Positions 45,147 through 56,348 of a stretch of 64,000 nt of DNA are shown here, in pieces. The translations under genes and the position numbers were made by a program. Source of the stretch: Lonicera japonica (Eukaryota; Streptophyta; Magnoliopsida; Dipsacales; Caprifoliaceae); NCBI GenBank assembly GCA_021464415.1, contig CM038463.1:5704001-5768000 (forward strand). Reading direction: 5' to 3'. The notes beneath the pieces are model-generated. The model ran no database searches and had not been told where the DNA came from. It saw nothing but the letters and a program-made list of their open reading frames with translations. The first letter of the stretch is position 1. Each line of letters opens with the position of its first letter.

Positions 45147-46678
45147 TTCCAATTTCAAGTTTCATAATATTCAAGGAAGTTTGACAAAATCCTAAATATT
45201 TTTTGGACCCTCCCCCTTCCACCCTCCTCATTTTATTAAAAAAAAAAGAAAGAGAGAATTAAAAGGTAAAAAAACTGTGCATTGTTTTGTCTTTAAAAAA
45301 AATAAAAAGAAATCGTGCACTATTTGCTTCAAGCTTGCTTGGTTGGACCTCTTTAATAATAATCATAATAATTAAAGTATTTTGAGTGCTCGGTTTTATT
45401 ATTAAAAAAAATCCTTTTTTATTTTCGTTTTTTAATTAAATATGAAAAAAAAACAGAAAGTTTTATTCTGATTTTTTTTTAATTATTATTCTGAAAAAAA
45501 AACCCAGAAACTTTCAAAAAGAAAAGAAAAAAAAACAGTTTTATTATTATTTTCGTTTTCTTTTTACTACTAAAAAAATTAGTTCTGAAAAAATATATAT
45601 TATTCTGAAAAAAAAAACAGAAAGTTAAAAAAAAAAAAAAAGAATCAGTTTTATTCTTATTTTCGTTTTTTTTTTTCAATTACTAAAAAAAAAATATTTT
45701 TCTTCTGAAAAAAAAACAGAAAGTAAAAAAAAAAAGCTTTAATTCTGAATAAAAAACCAGTTCTGAAAAAAAAAGTTTTATTACTATTTTCTTTTAAAAA
45801 AAATTAATGCTGAAAAATAAATACAGAAAGTTTTATTCTTAAAAAAAAGTTTCATTATGTTCTCAAGCTTGGCTTTTCACTGTTTTTAAGAAACAATAAG
45901 TTTCTTTTAGTTTACTAAATTAGATTTTAACTTGGCTCTGGGTTTACTTAAACAAAAAATCTGACAAAAAATAGAAAGTACAAAAAAAAAAGAATTTTTT
46001 TTATTTCCTTCATTATTTATTTTATTTGTTTTTGCCTTTAGGTTAGATAATTTCTATGATTTTAGATTACTCTTACCTTTAGGTTAGATAACATAGACGA
46101 TTTGCACTTAGGTCTCTATATTTTAATTATTTTTTATTTGCTTCTTTATTTGTACATATTTAATTTAGCATTTGCATTAATAATTTTCTATCAAGAAAAG
46201 GATTGGATTTCATCGCCAATTCTTGCCCACCTAGGTTAGAAAACCACCTTGCACTTGTTAAACCCCGAGCCTTCAATTCATTAATCTAAAATTAATTAGA
46301 CAATGTAAGATAATTGTTGGCCACTCTAGTGAGTACCTTTTTAATTCAGCAATGCCTAGGTAAGTTCTGTCAAAATGGCAGCTTGCTATCGAAGGTAGTT
46401 GGGTTTTAAGTGAGACCGTTTATGACCCCTCCAATATTTTCTGAGAACTTAACTAGTTGTTATATTGGAAGCCTTAACTAGTAAGCTTACAATTTTGTCA
46501 ATAAGAGTAGGACAAGGTAGATCATTAATTATATTAAAATACTCAACCCTCACTAAATTCATTGCTTATTATATTGCCCTTAGGATTTGCTTGCAATTTG
46601 GATTTTGCATAGTTTATACAACTTAAAAATGGTCGAATAATTAGAAGACAATTAATCTTTCCACCTGAAAACCTCACA
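45147..46678 (+). other. Athila leader with A/T-tract repeats
   Basis: Between 45235 and 46010 the sequence is a degenerate array of TTCTGAAAAAAAAAACAGAA, AGTTTTATTCTTATTTTCG-like units, about 10 copies of mixed length. It is nearly pure A/T with A runs on one side and T runs on the other. 46011-46678 is ordinary non-coding leader ending just before the gag ATG. The minus frame 45479-45679 (Phe/Lys-rich) is an artefact. Confidence 0.75.
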
Positions 46679-48098
46679 ATGGCAGCCAATAATCATACAT
46701 TAAATGACTATTTCGCTCCTATCACAGCTGAGCCTCTTATGTGCATCACCCTTCCAACCATTAATGCAGCGCAATTCAAAATTAGGCGTGCTACCAATAA
46801 CATGCTCCCTAAGTTCCATGGCCTTGATAGTGAACAACCATACATTCACTTAGGAAAATTCTTTACAATTTGTAGCACCTTTAAGAACGAAAACCTAGAT
46901 GATGATGGTGTCAAGCTTAGATTATTTCCTTTATCCTTAGAAGATAAAGCAGCCTCGTGGTTGAACTCTCTTCCTCCTAATTCAATCACCACATAGGAAT
47001 AACTAGCTAGGAAATTTATGTCTAAATTTTACCCCATGCAAAAGACTGAATCAATAAGAGATGCTATTAGCACATTTATGGGTAAAGTAGATGAGGAATT
47101 CCATAAGATATGGGAGCGTTTTCATGATTTATTACTTAAATGTCCATATCATGGTTTTGATAAAGCGAGTCTTGTCCATTTCTTCTATAGAGATCTTTCC
47201 CCAATAAATCGTACAATGATTGAATCAATGCGTAAAGGCAAATTTAAAGATCAAAATCCTAATCAAGCCTATACATTTTTAGAGGAACTAGCTGAGAGTG
47301 CACAAAATTAGAATAGTAGTAGCGAATACGTGTCCCATAATGAATATACTGCAATTAAGAAACCAGGCATGTAAGAAGTTAAAACGGACCCAGACCTAAA
47401 ATTTGTCATGGAGAGTCTAGCTACTAGTGTTCAAAACTTAAGTAAGAAATTTGATACTTTTACTATCTCAATTAGAAATAACCCGAGCCCAATTTTAAAT
47501 GTTAGTAACCCATGTGGGTTGTGTTTTAGCATTGATCATACTACTCAAGCTTGTTCTTTTTAGTGCTCTAATTCTGATGCACAAGTGTGTGCGTTTAATA
47601 CTTTTGGCAATAGATACCACCCTGATATGCGATTTCACCCCAATTTTTCTTAGAGTCAAAACGTTTCTTCGCAACAACAAAACGTAGGTGGTCCATCAAG
47701 TTTTCAAGGTTCTCAAAATAGGCCAGTCCCTCAACAAGTCGGACCAATGATACCACAACAACAGTTCTTCCAACATCAGGTCAACACTAATAGGGAGTTA
47801 ATTCCTTACCCTATGCGAAATTATAATGCTACAGTCCCATCCATTAATCATTTACCTAATGTTGAAGATACTTTTAAAATGCTGGCTATGACTATAGATC
47901 AATCCACTCAACAAGCGAATCAGAGGATGCAAAAGTTAAAAAATAATATTGACATTTTAGCTAAGAGTCAACTTCAATTCCAACAAACTGTTCAGAGTCA
48001 ATTAAGTCAACTCACCTCTGCCTTAGCTAAAAGACAAAAAGATTCCCCACCAAGCCAACCTGAGCCAAATCCAAAGGGTAGAACAACCTTTAATGTAT
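46679..48098 (+). pseudogene. Athila gag pseudogene
   Basis: The start is the ATG at 46679 (MAANNHTLNDYFAPI), following the leader. The capsid core NNMLPKFHGLDSEQPYIHLGKF...VKLRLFPLSLEDKAASWLNSLPPNSITT is at about 46798-46994. Stops at 46995-46997 and two codons later interrupt what is normally TTWxELxxKF. The match resumes at 47018 with MSKFYPMQKT...WERFHDLLLKCPYHG...FYRDLSPINRTMI, a strong Athila-type gag signature. Further stops fall at about 47309, 47372, 47561 and 47651. A knuckle-like CGLCFSIDHTTQAC is near 47515. The final open part (47747-48100) is Gln-rich with a coiled-coil-like stretch. It is dead, but each break is a simple substitution. Confidence 0.88.
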
Positions 48099-48329
48099 GA
48101 GCTAATGTGTCTAATTTAGAACACCAATCTGCATAGGCTAATGTTGTTAATACACTTCCATCTAATGATACGATTAAACAACACGAATAAATGCAAGAAA
48201 ACATTGAGCTCCCAGACAATAAGTCATAATAAGTTGAGAAGAAGGAAAAAAGGAATGAAGAAACTAAGACCAATTTACCTAAAACTAATACAAATGATCA
48301 AGCTTTAAGTCTTAAGATTGACAGTACCC

Positions 48330-49127
48330 CAAAAGAAATGCTTCCACGTGCTCCTTTTCCATCTCGACTAGTCAATAATAAAAAGGATTCTCAATATAAT
48401 GAAATTTTAGATGTTTTTCAAGATCTTCAAATCAATATCCCATTTCTCACTGCCATAAAAAAAATTCCTTCTTACGCTAAATTTATTAAAGATTTAGTCA
48501 AAAGAAAAACTAGTGTTCCCAAAGAAGCCTTCATCGCCCAGCACTGCATCTTCTTCTTACAAAAACTAAATTGTGATTAAACATAAAGATCCTGGTAGTC
48601 TAACTGTAAAATGTAAAATAGGAGAAAATTTTGAGGAACAAGCTTTATTAGATTTAGGAGCCAGTGTGAACTTACTTCCATATTTCATTTACCAATAATT
48701 AAGGCTAGGTGATTTAAAAAATACCGACGTCAGGTTAAGTCTAGCAGACCATTCCGTCAAAATTCCTAGGGGTATAATATAAGATGTCATCGTAAAAGTT
48801 GCAAATTTTATTATCCAGCCGATTTCATCGTCCTTGATACCCATCCCACCCAAGGTAAGCATATTCCTGTCATCTTAGGCCAACCTTTCCTAGCCACGGC
48901 TAATGCTCTAATAAATTTCGAAATGGTAATATGACCTTAACATTTGGGAACATAAAGGCCGAGGTTAATGCTTTTAGCCTCATGAAACAACCTGGTGATG
49001 TTGAATCCATAGATAAACTTTGCCTAATAGAGTCATTTGTGTCACAAACATTTAATTCAACTCACCCAAAGGACCCTATTCTCCAATGCTTAACACATTT
49101 TGGGGCCGACATAGGTGAAAATAAATA
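48330..49127 (+). pseudogene. Athila gag-pol linker and aspartic protease pseudogene
   Basis: LPRAPFPSRLVNNKKDSQYNEILDVFQDLQINIPFLTAIKKIPSYAKFIKDL... (about 48340-48515) is the conserved Athila segment before the protease. The protease follows with LLDLGASVNLLP (about 48645-48685), where Athila-type elements have DLGAS in place of the DTG/DSG of other retroelements. The second conserved block is [17 protein letters not shown] (about 48870-48920). A frameshift near 48575, stops near 48696 and 48780, and further small indels near 48805 and 48920 break it. The protease would normally cut the polyprotein. Confidence 0.82.
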
Positions 49128-49208
49128 ACTAATGAGGTTAATGCCTTACTAGACTCGGTTCTAGTACTCGAGACGTCAAATTACATCACTAAATTTGAAA
49201 CATTACCT

Positions 49209-50102
49209 TTGCATGCGCCTCATGAGAAAGAACCCCCTAAGTTAAAGTTGAAGCCATTACCCGAGAACTTGAAATACGCCTTCTTAAGTCCATCAAAAAC
49301 TCTACATGTAGTGGTTGCATCTGATTTAACTGGTAACCAGGAAGAAAAATTACTTAATGTTCTTAGGGAAAATAAAGAAGCTATAGGGTGGTCCATAGAT
49401 GATATAAAAGGGATTAATCCCTTAGTGGTTCAACATAGAATTCATTTAGAAGAAGATGCTAAACCTTCTAGGCAACCTCAGAGAAAACTTAACCCTAATA
49501 TAAAAGATGTAGTCCAAGCCGAGGTAATTAAACTTCTTGACACGGGAATCATATATCCTATATCAAATAGTCAGTGGGTTAGCCCAGTTCAAGTACTCCC
49601 GAAAAAGTCTGGTATCACAATGGTACCAAACGAGAAAAATGAACTAATACCAACACGTGTCCAAACAGGGTGGCGAGTGTGTATTGACTATCGAAAACTT
49701 AATAATGTAACTAGAAAAGACCATTTTCCCTTACCTTTTGTTGACGAAGTGTTAAAAAAAAAATTTGGCCAAGCCTTCTACTGTTTCTTAGATGGCTATT
49801 TCGGGTATAATCAAATCCCAATTCACCTTGATGGCCAAGATAAGACCACGTTCATATGTCCATTTGGGATATTTTCTTATCTTCGTATGCCCTTTAGTCT
49901 TTGTAATGCCCCTTCTACATTTCAGCGATGCATGATGAGTCTCTTTAGTGACATGGCAGAAAAATTTCTTGAAGTCTTCATGGATGACTTCTCTGTCTTT
50001 GGCTCATCGTTTGATCAGTGCCTATATCATCTATCCCTCTTCTTAAAATGTTGTCGTGAGATTAACTTAGTTCTTAACTGGGAAAAGTTCATTTTATGGT
50101 AA
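49209..50102 (+). pseudogene. Athila reverse transcriptase
   Basis: This is the RNA-dependent DNA polymerase that copies the element RNA. The open 297-residue stretch holds the RT motifs in order: ISNSQWVSPVQVLPKKSG, WRVCIDYRKLNN, HFPLPFVDEVL, FLDGYFGYNQI, FGIFSYLRMPFSLCNAPSTFQRCMM and EVFMDDFSVFGSSFD. The two catalytic aspartates (FMDD) are present, and the first Asp in FLDGYFGY is kept. The motif spellings are those of Athila. At about 50090 one base is missing inside the usual NWEKCHFMV motif, so the frame ends at 50102 and continues one frame over at 50096. This is the best preserved part of the element. Confidence 0.93.
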
Positions 50103-50776
50103 AGAGGGGCATTGTCCCAGGTCATTTAGTCTCTAGTAAGGGTGTAGAGGTTGACAAGGAAAAAGTTGAACTTATTTCTAATCTACATATTCCTAAGTCA
50201 ATTAAAGATATTCGTGTTTTCCTAGGTCATGCAGGTTTCCATGGACGTTTTATAAAATATTTTAGAAAAATAGCAAGGCCCTTAACTAACTTATTAGGAA
50301 ATGATATCCCATTTATTTTTGATGATGCTTGTCATACCACTTTTGAGAAATTAAAAACTGCTCTTACCACTGCACCCATTATTCGACCACCTGACTGGAA
50401 TATACCTTTTGAAATCATGTGTGATGCATCAGATTACGCCATAGGAGCTGTTTTAGGACAAATAGTTGATAAGTTACCTTACGTAATTTATTATGCTAGT
50501 AAAACATTGAATGAGGCACAACAAAATTACTCCACCATAGAGAAAGAATTGTTGGCTGTAGTCTTTTCTCTAGACAAGTTCCGCTCTTACTTAATAAGAT
50601 CTACAATCATCATTTTTACTGATCATTATGCTCTTCGACATCTTCTTTCAAAGAAAGATGTTAAGCCCCGTCTTATACGATGGATCCTCTTACTTCAAGA
50701 ATTCGACCTTGAAATATGTGACAAAGCTGGAAAAGAAAATGTCGTCGCTGACCAATTATCTCGTTTTGTGATTTAG
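50096..50776 (+). pseudogene. Athila RT thumb and RNase H
   Basis: It continues from the RT after the one-base deletion. [24 protein letters not shown] and [32 protein letters not shown] form the RT connection. RNase H follows with [49 protein letters not shown] and VVADQLSR, giving the D-E-D-D catalytic set in place. The open stretch ends at TAG 50774-50776, after which a linker leads to integrase. The ATG at the start is internal, not a true start. Confidence 0.92.
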
Positions 50777-52096
50777 TCCATAGGAGATTACATTCCAATT
50801 TCTGAAACCTTTCCCGATGAACAATTACTTGAAATCTCTCAAGTACCTTGGTACGCTGACATAGTTAATTATCTTATGACCAACCAACTACCTTCTCATT
50901 GGTCTAAACCAGATAGGAATAAATTCTTAGCCAATGTGAAAGAATATTACTGGGATGACCCTTGTTTGTTTAAATATTGTCAGGAGCAAATCATTCGTAG
51001 GTGTCTCCCCGAATTCGAGCAAGAGTCTATTATTTTTTTTCGTCATGATCAGGCCTGCGGTGGTCATTTTAGTGCGAGATGAACCGCTGTAAAAATTCTG
51101 CAATCAGGGTTTTATTGGCCTACTATTTTTAAAGACACCCATAATTATTGTGTAGCTTGTCCTCGATGTCAACACTTAGGAAAAAATAATCAAGAGAGAT
51201 GAATGGCCTTAACAACCAATCTTAATAATTGAAATTTTTGATGTCCGGGGTATTGATTTCATGGGTCCCTTCCCAAATTCTCACGGAAACCTATATTCTC
51301 CTAGCTGTTGATTATGTGTCAAAATGGGTAAAAGCTATAGCAACTAAGAAAGCTGACCATAGAGTTGTCGTTAATTTTTTAAAAGATACAATACTTCCTA
51401 GGTTTGGTACACCTCGAGCTATAATTAATGATAATGGAACCTATTTTTGTAATAAGGTGTTTGCAAGTTTAATGATTAAATATGGGATTTCTCACAAGGT
51501 AGCCCTAGCATATCATCCCCAAACCAATGGTCAAGCTGAAGTGTCCAATAGGGAAATTAAACATATTTTGGAAACAATAGTTAATACTTTAAGAAAAGAT
51601 TGGGCAGTTTGACTTTCAGATGCTTTGTGGGCCTACCGCACTGCATATAAAACCCCAATAGGAATGTCTCCCTATAGACTGGTATATGGTAAAGCATGTC
51701 ATCTTCCTGTTGAACTAGAGCATCAAGCCTATTGGGCCATTAAAATTATGAATTTTGTAATAAATAAAGCAGGTCAACAACGAAAACTCCAACTTAATGA
51801 GTTAGAAGAAATACGTAATGGTGCTTATGAAAGTTCTAAAATTTACAAAGCAAAAACTAAAATAGAACATGACAAGCGCATCCTAAGAAAAGAATTTTCT
51901 CCAGGGCAAAAAGTTTTTCTTTATAACTCTAGGTTGGAGTTATTTCCTGGTAAACTAAGGTCATGTTGGTCTGGCCCCTATGTTGTTCACAATGTGTCGT
52001 GCCAACGGTGCTATAGAAATCCAAGATCCTAAAAATGGACACATTTTTAAAGTTAATGATCAGCGTCTAAAACCATTTTTAGAACTTCAAACTTAA
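50777..52096 (+). pseudogene. Athila integrase pseudogene
   Basis: Integrase joins the cDNA to the target DNA. The HHCC zinc domain is at about 51040-51180 (RHDQACGGHF ... CVACPRC). The catalytic core has [21 protein letters not shown] and GQAEVSNREIK (51300-51560), so the D-D-E residues are present. The C-terminal part [32 protein letters not shown] runs from about 51628, then [24 protein letters not shown]. Breaks: stops at 51080-51082 and about 51200, a two-base loss near 51286 in the YILLAVD region, a stop at 51610-51612, and a frameshift near 52000 before GHIFKVNDQRLKPFLE. Confidence 0.9.
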
Positions 52097-52204
52097 GCAA
52101 TCGAAGAAACATTACTTGCTGATCCTGTGTACCATGAATAAATTATATTCCAGGATTATTTGAATTTTTTTGGCTAGTATGTTTTCCTCAACTTGATTTG
52201 GCTG

Positions 52205-52250
52205 GCTGAAGGCGTTAAACTAAGCGCTTATGGGAGGCAACCCATTTGGT
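52205..52250 (+). promoter_or_regulatory. Conserved post-integrase motif of Athila-like elements
   Basis: GCGTTAAACTAAGCGCTTAT, GGGAGGCAACCCAT lies ~130 bp after the integrase end. It resembles the stretch (GACGTTAAACAAAGCGCTT, GGGAGGCAACCCA) I know from plant Athila/Calypso elements. The GGG..CCC and AGCGCT parts are self-complementary, suggesting an RNA structure. The role is not known to me. Confidence 0.6.
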
Positions 52251-52319
52251 GTGTTTATTTTACTCATCTCTCTTAACATTGTCCATTTATTTTCACTTTG
52301 TTTGAGGGTGTTCTTGTTT

Positions 52320-52362
52320 AAACACTGAGGACAGTGTTTTGATTTGTTTAGGGGTGGGAAAG
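52320..52362 (+). promoter_or_regulatory. Hairpin plus internal polypurine tract
   Basis: AAACACTG-AGGA-CAGTGTTT (52320-52339) is a perfect 8-bp stem with a four-base loop. Ten bases later comes AGGGGTGGGAAAG (52350-52362), a purine tract. A CATTGAGGACAATG-like hairpin followed by TTTGGGGGTGG is common after integrase in Athila-type elements and could act as a second plus-strand primer. The function is inferred. Confidence 0.55.
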
Positions 52363-53889
52363 TTTTCAAAAATGCAAATTCAATCTTTTTCAAAAAATTA
52401 AAATAAAGTCGTTTTGGTTTAGTACCCTATCTATGATATAAATGAATTTACCGATGACCCACCTTATGAATGCTTAGAAATGTTATTACTCTAAGTTTAG
52501 TTTGTTACTCGAATATATATAAATCTAGATATTGCACTATAAGCTCTATTCAAAATATTTTTCTACTACACAACAGCAGTCTAATGTATTTAAATTCAAA
52601 AGTAATCGAGTTTCTAAAGAGCTAGAGAAATAACAGTGGATACTTAATAACCCTATGAGACTTTGATCCATTCATCATTTGTAGGGGCATATACACAAAC
52701 TCAGAGTCACAGGATGACTCAACTATTTTTCATACCGTATTAAGTCGTTGCACAGTCTAATTATTCTTTTTCATATTTTGACTAATTACTGAGAATAAAA
52801 TCTCTTTCGAGTTAGGAAAAACATAGGCCTTATATTGAGACGTGATCATCATGCTGACCCATAAAGAGAATAATATGACTTATTTCTTTTCCACAATAAG
52901 CTTTCAATTGTCATATATATGTTTATCGCTAGTAGCCCTTTGAGCCTATAAAAAATAACCTTATCTTTGTTTACCCATATTCCCAAAACCCCAATTATTT
53001 CTAGGAAGTGTTAGGAAGATTGTGAAAGAAGAAAATGAAAGGAACAAGATAAAGCAAAAAAAAAAAGAAAAAAAAAATGAAGATAGAAGATGTTTGAAAA
53101 AGAAAAAGAGAATGAATGCAATGTTTGAAGTAAATGAGAAGATTCAAGTTATAAATGAAGCATTCATATTGTTCCATACTAAAGTGATATTGAAGACCTT
53201 ACCTTCTCAGAGATAATTTTTCCTTATGTCTTTAACCCATATTTAACCCGCATGTGAACCCGATAAAGTCCTATTTGATCTATGGTTAGGTATGGTAGAA
53301 TGTGGAGAGTAGATGAGAAAGTGCTATGGTGGGTAACTCGACATTCTCAAATAAAGTAATTAATATTCCTTCCATGAGACTAAATATTCATTCATATGCG
53401 TTTTTTCTAGTTAGTATGTGAGCTATTTGAATTTGAAATCTTTCTCACATACAAGAGAAAGATATTAAAACAAAATTTCAGCGTGTCATTTTTTTCGAGA
53501 GAGTATATCTAGTGAGATTTGGAGTCGAAGCAACTTTTTCAAAGGCAATGTAGTAATTCCTTTACTTGGATATGAAAAGTTATATTAGATTGGTTGTCCA
53601 CACACGCACATTTACTTTTTGAGCTTGTTTTGTAATGTTTATTTTTATATAATTTTAGTAGCTCACTACACATGGTGAATTGGACATTACCGATTCTTGC
53701 CTTTCGTAAAGGTAAGTGGCAAGGAATTCTTTGAGAAAAAATAAGGGAAACACAAAATTTATTTCTATTTTTGTAAAGTTTGGGGGCGTCTTTACTGCGA
53801 ACCTTCACGAGGTTATAACTTGTCCACTTTGTTAACTTTAGTGGTTTAAGGCCTTGTTGCATACGGTAAATGCAATCGAGAGTAACCAG
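52363..53889 (+). other. Athila 3' region, no env-like gene seen
   Basis: About 1.5 kb have no domain-bearing frame. The Lys-rich frame 53022-53216 and the minus frame 53539-53892 show no recognised motif. Athila elements often carry an env-like ORF here; I cannot find one. Confidence 0.55.
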
Positions 53890-54396
53890 CAAACTGGCGT
53901 GTACCGCACAGCTTTACGTTGTCTACTTCTTCACCTTTAATACTTCGGCCACACGGCAACTAGTATATGGAGGATTTTCTCTCTCTAGAACTCTCTAATA
54001 ATAGCTATATTCTAATTATATATCATTATCTATTTTTTTCTATATTTTTACTATAATTTTAGGTCTAGAGAATGGGTCTATATACAGGAATAAGATATAG
54101 AAGTATAAAAGGTTTAGAAAACTAGAATTGTAGAAGAAATAATAACTATGAGTTCAATTAGGATTCTAATTGAGAGAGAGAATAAGGAGTTGTATTCTAA
54201 TCAGGATATTCTTTCTTATTTATCTTCCTTTTTGATCTTTAATTGACTTATTCCACCTTTTTAAACTTTTTATCATAATTTACTTCTTCCCTACAAAAAA
54301 GATAAAATAAATATTATTCGTCCATAATTTAAGCATTAATTATATACTAACAAAATATTATTTACGGGTTTAAATTATAATTTTGGGCACTTATCA
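53890..54396 (-). repeat. LTR fragment (5' 500 bp), minus orientation
   Basis: On minus it starts TGATAAGTGCCCAAAATTAT at 54396 and follows the solo LTR 23513-24040 closely (CTTCTACAATTCTAGTTT, TATAGACCCATTCTCTA, TACTAGTTGCCGTG). Similarity ends after GTACACGCCAGTTTG. It is opposite to the LTR fragment at 44530-45146. Confidence 0.88.
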
Positions 54397-54397
54397 C

Positions 54398-54450
54398 TTA
54401 TAGAGACCGCCTCCTCGCCACAGACCGAAGTATCACGTTTTGGTGCCATT
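54398..54450 (-). pseudogene. Probable 5' coding exon of the disrupted minus-strand gene
   Basis: On minus, ATG at 54449 starts MAPKRDTSVCGEEAVSI, cut at 54397 by the Athila-associated LTR. At 44519 minus-strand coding-like sequence resumes (SDAETLYQIKKRRTPLR). Both sides carry the same minisatellite beyond the coding part. The link between them is inference from orientation, position and shared repeat. The acceptor before the ATG is weak. Confidence 0.4.
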
Positions 54451-54504
54451 CTTTTTTTCAGGAAAATAAATTAGTTTAGTAAGGAAAGAAGTTACATAGG
54501 CAGT

Positions 54505-55020
54505 GAAGATTATTGACAGTAATCAGGATTACTGGGACAGTAATCAAGATTACTATACCAGTAATCCAAATTTCTAGGGCCAGTAATCCAATTTACTGGG
54601 GCATTAATGGATTATGGCCCAAATAATCCAAGTTGCAGGGGGCAGTAATCTAAGTTAATGGGGCTAGTAATCCAGGTTACTGGGGCCAGCAATCCAAATT
54701 ACTGGGCCAGTAATGGATTATTGGCCCTAGTAATGCCCAGTAATTTGGATTACTAGCCATAAAAATTTAGTTATCTGAGAAACTATTGCTATAAGAAAGT
54801 AATTTGGATTACTGGGTCCAGTAATTTGTATTTGTTTTCATGCTGCATATCACGCAACCAACTTCTTTTATTATTTTAAATTTTTGCATACTATTTACAA
54901 TATTTGAAACAAGGCAATGCCAGAATTATTAGGGCCAATAATCCATATTACTGACCCAGTAATCCAAGTTACCAGTGCAATAATGGATTACTGGGGTCAG
55001 TAATCTAAATTATTGGAGCC
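54505..55020. repeat. Palindromic minisatellite AGTAATC/GATTACT, right array
   Basis: About 16-18 units of CAGTAATCCAAATTACTGGG, GC type have the same inverted-repeat structure as 42940-43260, with a non-repeat gap at about 54825-54920. It would fall in the first intron of the disrupted gene. Confidence 0.9.
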
Positions 55021-55450
55021 AAGGTAAGATACTAAATTTCAATGAACAGAAACATATATATAGGATTCATTTATTTTTTTGAAACCCTAAATTTTAAAAT
55101 TTGCTCATAATCGCGACATGCGTTCATCAAATAAAATATTCTTACAGATTAAAATCAGTTTTTGATCGACATTAACGTAGTCCAAAAAAATGTGTGAAAC
55201 ATAGGACGAGAATAATAGAACAAGAGAAAAAGATAGTGAGATTTAAACTTACATAGATGGGATGAACGAAAGAGATGACGGAGATGACGTGTTTCCGTGT
55301 TTAGTAGAGCGAGAGTTAGAGGGAGAGAGCTTTGTTGTGATTAGTGGGCTCCGAAAATGGCAGTAGTGATTAGAGAAGGTGGGGAGAGTCAAGTGTTTTT
55401 TTGAAAAGCGAATATTTGTTGAAGAGTAGCACTTGATGTAAATAAGAAGA
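55021..55450 (-). promoter_or_regulatory. Probable 5' UTR exon and promoter side of the disrupted gene
   Basis: On minus, a CT-rich leader (GCTCTCTCCCTCTAACTCTC, about 55335-55315) runs to CCATCTAT|GTAAGTTT, a consensus splice donor with GT at 55252-55251. This looks like a plant 5' UTR followed by an intron that contains the right minisatellite. No TATA box was fixed. Confidence 0.4.
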
Positions 55451-56022
55451 ATATCTAATGATATTTCATGAGAGATGGGTGAAAATGAGTTAGTGGTAAA
55501 TTTTTAGCTGTGTATGAGTTAGTGGGCATAAATTGGAATGGGCTGTAGTTATGGGTCATTTCCCCTTTTTTAATTGATTATTAATTTAGTTGTGCATTAT
55601 GACCCCCTCTAATACTTCTAATTATTTTTGTATTGTGAGAGTTTATTACATTAATCAAAATAAAATAAAAATTTTAATTTCGAAAATTCTAAAAGAAAAA
55701 GTAAAACTCTTAATTTAAGATATATACGGAGTTATTAATTTTTATTTAAGGATTAAAAATATAAGCTTATGTCAAAATAGATACAAGTGATATATTCGTA
55801 TGGTACAAAACTCTTTCTTAGAAAATAAAACTAATTTGAAAACAACATCCATTTTAATTAGGGGTGATTTTAATTATTAAAAGTAGACTTTAAAAATAAG
55901 TTTATGCTTATAGGCAATACATTTTTTTACTGAATGTTGTAAGATACTAGATGTCAAATTTAATAAAATACCCAGAAACTTCAGTCATTTGAAGGTAAAA
56001 GAAAATTAAAAAAAAATCACTT
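55451..56022. other. AT-rich stretch, nothing seen
   Basis: No frame, repeat or RNA is supported. It may hold the upstream region of the disrupted minus-strand gene. Confidence 0.4.
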
Positions 56023-56348
56023 CAACTATTTTTTGGCCCCTACAAGATTATGTCTTATTTTCGCCCCTCCTCATACAACTTTGTGATTCGACTGCCCCTG
56101 GACTAAAGGCCATATCTAACTAATTGATTTAGATATATGAAGACCATTTGAGATTTTGGGGACTTTCCGAGCTGGCCCGTGAATTATATATGCAGAAAAA
56201 ATATTTGTTTTTTATTTTAAATACATGTCAACATGAAGAACTAAAATGCGATTTATTGATATAATGAACAGAGTTGGCATTCATAATAATACAGCTATAT
56301 GGAGATCTAGTTGATTATTGGAGCCAAGTAGGAATGTCTCCGCTCCAT
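56023..56348 (+). repeat. 325-bp direct repeat, left copy
   Basis: It runs from CAACTATTTTTTGGCCCC to GTCTCCGCTCCAT and matches 58184-58508 at about 93 % by eye. The Ogre-type 3' fragment lies exactly between the two copies. Confidence 0.93.

Larger units (their letters stand above)
44530..54396 (+). mobile_element. Rearranged Athila-type Ty3/gypsy element
   Basis: On the plus strand: partial LTR 44530-45146, an A/T-rich leader 45147-46678, gag 46679-48098, protease region 48330-49127, RT 49209-50100, RNase H 50096-50776, integrase 50777-52096, a conserved post-integrase motif, a hairpin plus purine tract, ~1.5 kb of non-coding 3' sequence. It then ends in an opposite-orientation fragment of the same LTR family (53890-54396). 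Gag and RT/RNase H motifs are typically Athila. No env-like frame is seen. All coding parts are broken. The opposed LTR ends imply inversion or insertion of two elements. Confidence 0.82.

Noticed and set aside
45479..45679. Phe-rich minus frame that looks like a membrane protein
   Set aside because: Translation of poly-A/poly-T runs; composition alone explains it.
53022..53216. Lys/Glu-rich frame, possible env-like or regulatory protein of the Athila element
   Set aside because: Low-complexity purine-rich DNA, no signal peptide, membrane segment or homologous motif.
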